DNA from: Zymoseptoria tritici IPO323
Lineage: Eukaryota; Ascomycota; Dothideomycetes; Mycosphaerellales; Mycosphaerellaceae
Length of the DNA stretch: 64,000 nucleotides
Direction of reading: 5' to 3'
Assembly (NCBI RefSeq): GCF_000219625.1
Contig: NC_018214.1
Location: forward strand, 1,550,001 to 1,614,000
The notes under the pieces were generated by a model, which did not search any database, had not been told where the DNA came from, and saw only the letters and a list, made by a program, of their open reading frames with translations. The position numbers were made by a program, and so were the translations under genes. Positions 56,568-64,000 of this stretch are shown here, in pieces. Each line of letters starts with the position of its first letter. Position 1 is the stretch's first letter.

Positions 56568-57068
56568 GGCGAGCGACTGTTTGATGGTACCATTCGAGTG
56601 AGCAAGAGTCGTGGAGAAAATGTCAAGATGCTAATCGAGATACCGTAAACTTTTCGGGATCGGTTTACTCGATGGTCCGTGCGTTGGTCGAACGAATATT
56701 CGAGATGATTGACATTGCCGATGGGTCTTTGTGTACCTATACTCGACACGAACGGAAATATTGATTAATGCTGCTGAACATGGCTGCATGGCTGCGAGCC
56801 TAAAAATGCTGTTGTGTGAAGCCGGTATGCGATCACTCCCATCCAAGCCGATAGTCCAAACTCCAATAAAAATGCTCTCGCGATCCCGCACCGAGTGGAG
56901 AGTCTCAATATGTCCAATGCTCCGCTCGCCACTGACGAGGACAGGATATACCCAATGTCTTTCCATACTACCAGACGCCAGAACTCCTCAGATTTGAACC
57001 AATCCCTCGCCGGCCTTGCCATTTATGCAAGTCCTCCAAAGTCGACATGTCTTTCCTTCTCCTTGCAT
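56568..57068. other. Intergenic, about 500 bp
   Basis: Promoter of Mdj1 and 3' flank of SAP30. A frame at 56765-57022 (-) with an amphipathic and hydrophobic look (DWFKSEEFWRLVVW) is too short and isolated to call. Confidence 0.45.
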
Positions 57069-57713
57069 TCAAGACGTCTTTGCGTTCTTCGGTACTGCAG
57101 GCATCGAACGCATTCGAAAAGCTTTATCTGTAGAACAAGCCGTCAGACATCAATTGTGTCCCTCGTTCAATCCGCTCGGAAAACTCACCTTGATTCCGCA
57201 CTTTGTACACCAGGTCTACCACGACATCAATCTCGCTCACAGCGGCTCCATTGAAGTTCTTCCGTACAGCCAATGCCAATTGCTCTTTCGATACCCTTCG
57301 CTTCTCTTTCTTCCGTGCCATTGTCGGAGAGTGGCGGCCAATGCCTGAATTCGTGAGGAGAGCCTGGCGGAGCGGTGTGGTGAAAGCGGTCGGGGTTTGG
57401 AGGTTGTGCGCGACGCGGTAGGTGTCCAGTAGTTCGAGAGGCGCGGTATTCCATGCCATCTGCAACGCTGTGTCAGGGGTCTTATCGTTAGAGACGTATA
57501 TACTCGACCGAGACTCACGCCAGTCTGAGGCTGCTGGGCAGCTGTATCCGGGTTGTAAAGAGGCAAATCTTTCAATGTGCTACCGTTCTGCATGTTTCCG
57601 TTCGTACTCTGCAATGTCTGTTTCTTACTCCTCGCGTGGGCGGCGGATGCGAGTTGTCGTTCGCGCGTAGTGCTGCCGTCGACTCGCGCGTCGTGCGTTT
57701 TGGCGGGCGGCAT
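57069..57713 (-). CDS. SAP30: SAP30-like Sin3-binding subunit of histone deacetylase complex
   Basis: A small subunit that helps anchor the Rpd3L histone deacetylase to the Sin3 scaffold. Exons 57713-57519, 57459-57189 and 57127-57069 give 174 aa. The N-terminal 65 residues are disordered with KTHDARVDGS and ARSKKQT. The Sin3-binding domain reads LELLDTYRVAHNLQTPTAF, then GIGRHSPTMARKKEKRRVSKEQLALAVRKNFNGAA, then SEIDVVVDLVYKVRNQDKAFRMR, the last part formed across intron 2. This matches the SAP30_Sin3_bdg domain; the zinc finger of animal SAP30 is absent, as usual in fungi. Confidence 0.93.
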
Positions 57714-58724
57714 TGTTCGAGTCGTTCGTTGAAGTGGGGTCAGGTTGAAATGGGGAATGTGGTTGTAGATGACTGCATCGGTTGGGTGATCATGGCGAGG
57801 ATGTCGTTTCTCAACAAGATGTGGTAGAGACGGATCCTGGATAGCAGACTCGAAGTGCTTTCACGACCAAATCTCTCCGCTCACGCAACGCGACTTTGAG
57901 CTTCCGAATTGTCGTCATCTTTTGCAGGGTTCAGATTCGCGGCCGGCAGCTCGGCTCGGAGAGCTCCCAGCGCCATGGATGACTAGGGCACAGCTTCAAG
58001 CCCACTCGACAGCTTCACCTTCACCTTCACCTCGATCTTCACAGCCTCCCTGACTCCGACTGTTGAACTCTGACCATCTTCACGCGAGACCTCAATACCT
58101 GTCAGATGTTCGAGAACATGGCGACTCATCTTCAAATGCCTCACACTGCCTCCTGTCCAAGGAATGAGGTCTCTGCTTGAGTTATCGTGCTATTACAAGC
58201 ACGCAAAACGAGACCTTCACATTGGGATTGAAGACGACATTGTAGGCAATATGAAGTCAAAAGGACGAACGGATACAAAAGGGTCTTGAGAATTGTTCAG
58301 CTGCGATGCATTTCGACTTTCCTCTATGCAGCTGAAGATTGACCGTCCAAGTGAGCGGGATCAGTACATGAACACTCACAGCGAGGTCCAATCTGGTGCG
58401 CTCGTGGCCTATTAGTCGTCCTTCATGTGAAACCGGCTCGTGAACGGCTCACATTGATTCTAGATAAGTCGTCCAGCAGTGGGTCACTCCTTCTCCTTCT
58501 ACTTCACCACTCCTTCTTCGTCAGCACTTCGACCATCATCAACCTTCCATCCACTTCCCTCCTCTACCACAGAGCAGAACACCTTCACACTTTGACGGCA
58601 CGGGCCCGCATGAACAATCGCAGAGAACGACCTCTTTCAGCAAGCTTCACCATCAGCCTCTTCATCTGTCACATAAACGCCGACCCTTCAGCAAACGCGG
58701 ACTTGGCTCTCTGCACTTCCAATC
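57714..58724. promoter_or_regulatory. Divergent promoter region, SAP30 / DUF6697-like gene
   Basis: 1.0 kb between opposite starts. CT-rich tracts appear close to the right-hand ATG (58480-58600), typical of fungal core promoters and leaders. No gene is supported inside; a frame from 58427 overlaps the next gene out of register. Confidence 0.5.
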
Positions 58725-60785
58725 ATGGTTTCACCAGACAATGTCAGCCAGCATGCCAACGGCACTCTCGACCAGAACAACCGCTTCAATCCAACAGTCC
58801 AAAACTTCCAGCCCAAACTCTCACATCCAGACAATACTGCCCTCACCAAAGTGACGGAGTCCGACAACTTCACTTCCTCGGCGGCGTACTCGGTCGAGAC
58901 CCCTGACCTCGATTACGAGGTCCGCAAGAACAGCTTCGAGATCGCCAAGCTCCGCGAGATGACGAAGAACGATATGCGTTTTCTCCACGACGAGGTTTGC
59001 GATTTGAAGCTGCAACTGCTGCAGGCGGAACGATGCCCTCCGCACATGATATCGAACTTCAACGCGGGCGTCTATGCTCTTGATGGTACCTTTGCGCCAT
59101 CAGTTGGGATGAGAAGTTTCTTCAGCAACAAGGCACTCGCGAAGAGTTGGCTTGAGGATGCGGACACGTGTGATCGGACGTCCCTGCGTCTGCGGGAGCA
59201 AGCTAAAGAGCTTCTCACAGATCACGAGCTCTCCCCGGCCAAGATGATTGAGGCTGCGCCGACTACTGTCAACGGCGGCCGAGAGGCTCATGAGTTGGAA
59301 TCCGTCAGCTGCAAGGTCGAATTCTCCGACGTGGACAGCATGGACGAGCGTATGCAGGGCATGCATGCGAAATCTCAGCTGGTAATCCTCCCACAGTCTC
59401 GTTCAAAGGATGTGACGATCAAGCCAGACCCAGAGGGTGCTATCAACGGCGCGTCGACAGAGCACAACGAAGCAGGTCCATCGATCTCAACCTCCTTCAC
59501 TCCCACTTCACCAGCTTGGACTCCCTATGCTGTCAGCCAGATGGACCCGGTCTCCTTTCCGGTTCCTGCCTCTACCACGACATTCACTTCCGAACTCTTA
59601 CACGCTCACTTCCATGGGCAGCAGTGGTCTCCTGGATTCTACTTCATCAACGCCAACAGCCTGCTCCCATGCAAATCCTACTGGCTGCTCAACAATATAG
59701 TGGAGCCGTTCTTGCCCGCCTCTCCAACACAGCATGGAGCGAAGCTCACCCCCCTCTTCAACGAAACTCTAAGCAACGAAGGCGATGCCCCAGACGAAGA
59801 GAACTACCAGAACGTCCCGCTCTTCATCGAGTCCGCCGATCCCAATGACCCTGGCTTCAGATACTTTGGCAACTACTCGCAGACAAGATACTCGGATGTG
59901 GTTGGCTATGACACTTTGATGAGCCATGTACCGGACTCGGTGCGTCGCTACTGGGCTGCCCAACTCTCCGATCGCGACCGCCCGGCTTGGGTCACCAAGA
60001 AGCTGATGGAACACTTTTGGCCGAAACCCATGTACGAGGGACCCGTCACCAACGATGACGCATCCGATAGCACCGTGCACGACCGCCACGTCAAGCGCGC
60101 TTTGGAGAAGTATGCCGAAGAGGTTGCTGGATGGCAGAAGGATGCCGAGATGAAGGTCAACATGCTGAGCGAACAGAACATCTTCGACTCCTTCGCCAGC
60201 GCGGACGCAGACGCCGAGCCAGGTCTGCGGCTCTGGTGGGAGTACATGCAATGCGTATCTTGGGACGAGAAATTCTACGACATGCTGGTGGAACTGAAGG
60301 CTCGACAGAAGAACGCTTTCGTCAACGCCAAGGGCCAGAAAATCGTCTCGTGCTGTCCATCCGACACCTTCATCCTGAGGACCCCCAAGCCCGCGAGGAA
60401 GCTCTCTCCTCCACCAAAGAACGCCGGCACCGACCTCTGCCATCCGAACGGCTCCGCACGCTGGGCGTTCAACAAGCAAGGTCATCGCCAGGCACTGCCC
60501 GAACACCCGAACGGCTCGCAGCCCGCGACTAAGCTTGAGAGGATCATGCCTGCAGGTCCGAAGAACGGTACCATCGTGAATGGTGACCGTACGCGACCGC
60601 CGCATGAGCAGCACAGGATCAACTCCGCCACAGCCCATACCAACGGCGAAGTCAAGACCGAGCGGACCGACGAGAAGAATGGGTACTATGGTAATGGCGA
60701 CCTCGAAGCCGCGAAGAAGTTCAGTGGCGATGTGACCAAGGCCGGAGGCAAGAAGTCGGTGCCGCCGCATATGAGGGGTAGATGA
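58725..60785 (+). CDS. DUF6697-like protein of unknown function
   Basis: A single exon of 686 aa. The N-terminal 250 residues are mostly disordered with one amphipathic helix (KNDMRFLHDEVCDLKLQLLQAE). The ordered domain runs from about residue 300 to 530: NVPLFIESADPNDPGFRYFGNYSQTRYSDVVGYD, VPDSVRRYWAAQLSDRDRPAWV, and the helix VKRALEKYAEEVAGWQK; it is like the fungal DUF6697 pattern (P-G-F-x-Y-F-G-x-Y followed by a Trp-rich helix). The C-terminus is disordered with NG-rich stretches and finishes SVPPHMRGR, similar to the V-P-P-H-x-R end of several RNA- or chromatin-linked fungal proteins. The name rests on pattern recall; no function is known to me. Confidence 0.65.
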   Translation: MVSPDNVSQHANGTLDQNNRFNPTVQNFQPKLSHPDNTALTKVTESDNFTSSAAYSVETPDLDYEVRKNSFEIAKLREMTKNDMRFLHDEVCDLKLQLLQAERCPPHMISNFNAGVYALDGTFAPSVGMRSFFSNKALAKSWLEDADTCDRTSLRLREQAKELLTDHELSPAKMIEAAPTTVNGGREAHELESVSCKVEFSDVDSMDERMQGMHAKSQLVILPQSRSKDVTIKPDPEGAINGASTEHNEAGPSISTSFTPTSPAWTPYAVSQMDPVSFPVPASTTTFTSELLHAHFHGQQWSPGFYFINANSLLPCKSYWLLNNIVEPFLPASPTQHGAKLTPLFNETLSNEGDAPDEENYQNVPLFIESADPNDPGFRYFGNYSQTRYSDVVGYDTLMSHVPDSVRRYWAAQLSDRDRPAWVTKKLMEHFWPKPMYEGPVTNDDASDSTVHDRHVKRALEKYAEEVAGWQKDAEMKVNMLSEQNIFDSFASADADAEPGLRLWWEYMQCVSWDEKFYDMLVELKARQKNAFVNAKGQKIVSCCPSDTFILRTPKPARKLSPPPKNAGTDLCHPNGSARWAFNKQGHRQALPEHPNGSQPATKLERIMPAGPKNGTIVNGDRTRPPHEQHRINSATAHTNGEVKTERTDEKNGYYGNGDLEAAKKFSGDVTKAGGKKSVPPHMRGR

Positions 60786-61275
60786 GTGGGTCTCTGGGCA
60801 GTGGTGAGGCGGACAGCGGAGAATCGTTGGCGGATGCTTGGGGAGTGAGTTGCAGAGTGAGTACTCCATTGAGGACGTTGGAGTTGGGGATTGAGGGCGG
60901 TGGAAAAAGCGAGTGATGATTTTATGACCAAAAGTTTGAGACTGCGATTTTGAGCACGGCACGACGCGAGAGGAGACGAAATGTCATCCTGCTGCTGAAC
61001 ATGCAAGAAGGGAGATATCTCACCTTCATCTTGCAGCCTTCACAACTCCAATTTAGCATTTCATGCAGTCGCCAAAGACGGAGACAATTCTCACGACACT
61101 ACCGTCGACAGCTCTCTTTCTCGCCCTTCATTCCGCCCGTACCTGTCCGCCCTCTCACACTCCTGTCCTTGTACCTTAGTCTCACCCGAACGAAACCGAA
61201 GATCTTCAAACCTAGTCCTCGCGAATCTCGAGCTCGAAATATCGACACACTCGACCAACACAGACACGGGCGCCC
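60786..61275. other. Intergenic (convergent ends), about 490 bp
   Basis: 3' flanks of the DUF6697-like gene and EED. No feature recognised. Confidence 0.5.
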
Positions 61276-63063
61276 TCACTTCCCCTTTTCCCCACTTCCA
61301 CTCAACTCCCGATGAAACAAACACATGAACCCCTCATCCCCGACACCCACCATCCACTTCCCATCCGGACTCCACGCGATCTGCGACGTGGCGAAGTGTT
61401 TGGTGATGAGTTTCGTCTTGATCGAGATTCGGTGGTGGGGGTCGATGGGTTTGAAGGGGTCGGAGAGGTAGCTCGTGTCTCTCGCGGCGGGGAGAGGAAG
61501 GGCGTCGGAGGAAGGGTTGGAGGGGAGGGAGGTGGTTTCGAGGTCCGCTGTCGCGAGGATTAGTCTTCGTGTTTGGAATAAAGGGATGGAAGGCATGGGG
61601 AAAGGGAGACGTACGTGTGCTTTCTGCGATGCTTTCGCTGCGGATGGATGCGGACGCCTTTGCCTTTCCCGCTGCGCTTGCGGCAGTAGCGACACCCTTC
61701 TTCCTTCCTCTCTTTTCTGTACGATCGATGCCCTCGTGTAATTTTTGTAGATCCCAAAAACTGTATACCGAGCTTTGATTACCCATCGCGAGCATCGGTC
61801 TCCGTCCCTCGGCGTGCAGTAGTCCGAAGCGATGATAGAAGCGATCCGTATCCGGCATGTTCAACGTCAAGAGTCGCTTGAAACCTCGATATGTCGGATC
61901 GTGAGGGAAGGAAGAGCGGGTTTGCTGGCCATGGACGGGAATGGGAGGGGATTCAGGTGGAGGGTCATCGGAGTCGAAGCCTGAGATTTTCCAGATGAGA
62001 ATGTTGTTCGACTTGTTGCCTTTGGCTTCCTGGTCTTTGGAGGCGCGGGAGATGATCAAGTCGCCGTAGAAGGCGAGGGAGTCGACGTAGTTGAAGTGGA
62101 GTTCTTTGGAGAAGAAGTGCGGGTAGTAGATGATCATGGGTTCTTTGCGAGTGGTGGAGGAGGAGCCATTGGCGTTGAGCTCGTCCAGGCTGGGGACCGC
62201 CCAGAGGCAGACTGCTGTGTCGATGCCGCCGGAGAGGAGCCAGTTGCCATTCGGGTGGAAGTGGATGGCGAGGACTGGAGATTTGTGGCCTTCGCCGCCG
62301 AAGAGGGCCACACAGGGTTGGTCTTCATGTTGGGGGAGGAGAGACCATAGCCGGATCGTGGTGTCTTCGGCGCAAGAGGCGAGGAGGCTGGTGGAAAGGG
62401 GTGAGATGGCAAGGTCGTTGACGGCTTTACCATGCCCGGAGAGGGTGCGCACGGGGTTGCCAGATTCGACGTCGAGGACTTTGATGTGTCGAGGGAGTCC
62501 GCCGGCCAGGCAGAGGAGTGGTTTGTCGGTTTCGGGATCCTTTGCCCATGCTAGACTGTTGGACGTGGCATCGGGCTGAAAGAGGGGTCAGTGATGGCCT
62601 GATTGATGTATCGTGACTTGGCAGTGTTCTCATCCTCACCTCGCTGTCACGGAACGTCCGCAGGATTTCAAAGGGTGGGTCTGATCCTAGCTTCGGACGG
62701 CAGACGAAAGCCTAGATTAGGAAGGTGCAAGTCAGTTTGACTTCCGAGACACGTGGAAGTCGAAGCTGCAACGCTCGACCAGGTCTGATGGACATGAATG
62801 AGGACGTGCAGGGAAGATGACGTACATCTCGTTCGGCGACCACGGCAAATATTTGGTCGTCGTCGACCGCGCCGAAGGGATAGAACTTGACATCATACGC
62901 GGTGGAGTCTGCAGATGGAAAGACGGAAGAGGTCAGCGAGCCGAGCGGCAGGGTGGGAGGAATTTCTGCCCTGACGAACAATTGTGTACCGACCTGTTGC
63001 CAACTTCACACTCGCGTGCAGGGAGGGAAACGGTTCATGCTGTTGCAGTTGCGGTTGCTGCAT
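61276..63063 (-). CDS. EED: EED/ESC-like WD40 subunit of Polycomb repressive complex 2
   Basis: In PRC2 this subunit reads H3K27me3 and activates the methyltransferase. Five exons (63063-62994, 62908-62826, 62711-62640, 62575-61615, 61547-61276) are in phase and give 485 aa. The start (MQQPQLQQHEP) lies in a 70-bp first exon with a weak GTCGGT donor; joining gives ATDSTAYDVKFYPFG, as expected for the first WD repeat of EED. Blades include GHGKAVNDLAISPLSTSLLASCAEDTTIRLW and GHKSPVLAIHFHPNGNWLLSGGIDTAVCLW. The EED-specific block is YYPHFFSKELHFNYVDSLAFYGDLIISRASKD followed by NNILIWKISG. An Ala/Lys-rich disordered insert (about 370-400) precedes the last blade IAWSPDGKWMVGVGD. Confidence 0.9.
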
Positions 63064-64000
63064 GGTGGTGGGGGTTGCAGTTCAGTTCAGGTATTCCCCG
63101 AGCTAGGCAAGGCAGGCGGGCTGTTTCAAGGAGCTCCGGTCCAGGGCATGCACTGCCGGTGGGTGTGGAAGGGATGCAAATAAGCGAGGTGCACCGTGGT
63201 GTGTCAAGTTGCGTGATGTCTTTCCGGTCGGTGTGGTGGTCGAATGGCTCGAAGGGTTGATGTCTGCGCGGCGACACAGCTGGCCAAAACAAGACAGTAG
63301 GAACACCAAACGGACTTGCTCGGGCTTCACACGTAGCTGATGATCAAGCCAAGGTCGAGGGCAGCGTTACACTCTCTCTCACCTTTCACCTTTCATCGTC
63401 GATGAGAAATTGCGCAAAGCAGTATGGAAGCCAAGGAAGTTGCATGAACGTGGGTGTGGGGTGGGAGAGTGAAGTGTGTGCCCTGCTGCATCGGTTGTAT
63501 TCGAGGTGCACACTCTGGTATTCGACTCGGTGCAAAAGATCAGAGCGAGGCTGTGTGGAGGCATTGACTGTAACATCCTCCGTCTCCGTCCATACCGAAG
63601 TCCCCATGTCACATTATTGTCTAGTGCCGGCACGCGTGAATTTAGGCACGCACGGAAGAGTGGAAGGAGCATGCACAGGGCAATCATTAGAGCCAGGCAA
63701 GGTACGCACGGGCACGGGCACGGGCACAGGCACAGGCACAGGCACACAGGGTCTGCTCAGCTCCACACTCCGGCCTCGAGAAGTTCCATGGGATGGGGTG
63801 CGAACGGAGGAGCTTCCGAGGTCATGTCAGTCCCCGTCCCCGTCTCCTGGAATGGATCAATCATTGTAGACTGCATTGCGGCCTGACTACAATGAATTGG
63901 ACTGGACTGGTCGACTTGGTCTTCCGGACTTCCTCACTTCCTCACGGCTCTTGATCCCTGCTCCCTGTCACGGCTGCCGGCCCGCCACTCTTCAACCCTG
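63064..64000. other. Upstream region of EED, no gene seen to the window edge
   Basis: About 940 bp with short frames on both strands only. It contains a hexanucleotide tandem repeat near 63706-63748. Confidence 0.5.
63706..63748 (+). repeat. Hexanucleotide tandem repeat (GGGCAC / AGGCAC)
   Basis: About seven consecutive six-base units (ACGGGC type changing to ACAGGC type) form a simple minisatellite. It changes unit type once in the middle. Confidence 0.8.

Noticed and set aside
56765..57022. 85-codon minus-strand frame between Mdj1 and SAP30
   Set aside because: The amphipathic look is suggestive, but it is short, lacks any known motif, and sits in the Mdj1 promoter region.
59769..60962. 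397-codon frame antisense to the DUF6697-like gene
   Set aside because: No family features, and the sense frame is complete and better supported.

Overview
The window is nuclear DNA from a filamentous ascomycete (Pezizomycotina). Genes are dense, lie on both strands, and carry 0-4 introns of about 48-80 bp with GTAAGT/GTGAGT/GTACGT-type donors and CAG/TAG acceptors. Products are eukaryotic: Tim21, Mdj1, Sec20, Erv46, Bro1, SAP30, Snt2, a Polycomb EED homologue, a HAUS3-like augmin subunit, and a very large LEA-like protein with DUF3659-type repeats. A Dothideomycete (Mycosphaerellales-like) is my best guess, inferred from gene content and style rather than proven. I see no rRNA, tRNA, CRISPR array, transposon or viral segment.

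Layout. 1-8 kb: 5' part of a GTT1-like glutathione transferase (-), a Gpr1/Fun34 (ATO) acetate-transporter family gene (-), a 2.3 kb gene-poor gap, then 4-hydroxyphenylpyruvate dioxygenase (-) head-to-head with a TTC36-like TPR gene (+), then Tim21 (-). 8-21 kb: HAUS3-like gene (+), galactose-1-phosphate uridylyltransferase (-), secreted PEBP (-), Yip1/YIPF6 (+), a kinase-fold protein lacking the catalytic His/Asp (-), two tandem paralogues of an unknown Lys/Ala-rich nuclear-type family (-), Erv46 (-). 21-36 kb: Sec20 (+), the giant repeat protein (-), a 1.8 kb gap, an IQ-motif protein (-), and a protein with a Tc1-transposase-like bipartite DNA-binding domain but no visible nuclease (-). 36-54 kb: Snt2 (-), Dus2 (+), a fasciclin-domain secreted protein (-), FAN1 nuclease (+), an orphan 528-residue gene (+), Bro1 (-). 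54-64 kb: Mdj1 (-), SAP30 (-), a DUF6697-like gene (+), EED (-).

Themes. Most genes are housekeeping: mitochondrial import and folding, ER-Golgi traffic, DNA repair, tRNA modification. Three chromatin-repression genes (Snt2, SAP30, EED) fall within 27 kb. The most interesting points are the HPPD/TTC36-like divergent pair (mammalian TTC36 is reported to stabilise HPPD), the transposase-derived DNA-binding protein with a frame-preserving 72-nt intron in its inter-helix linker, the Ser-for-His/Asp pseudokinase, and the tandem unknown nuclear-type paralogues. Exon structures given here were read by eye from splice consensus, frame continuity and family fit; none has transcript support.
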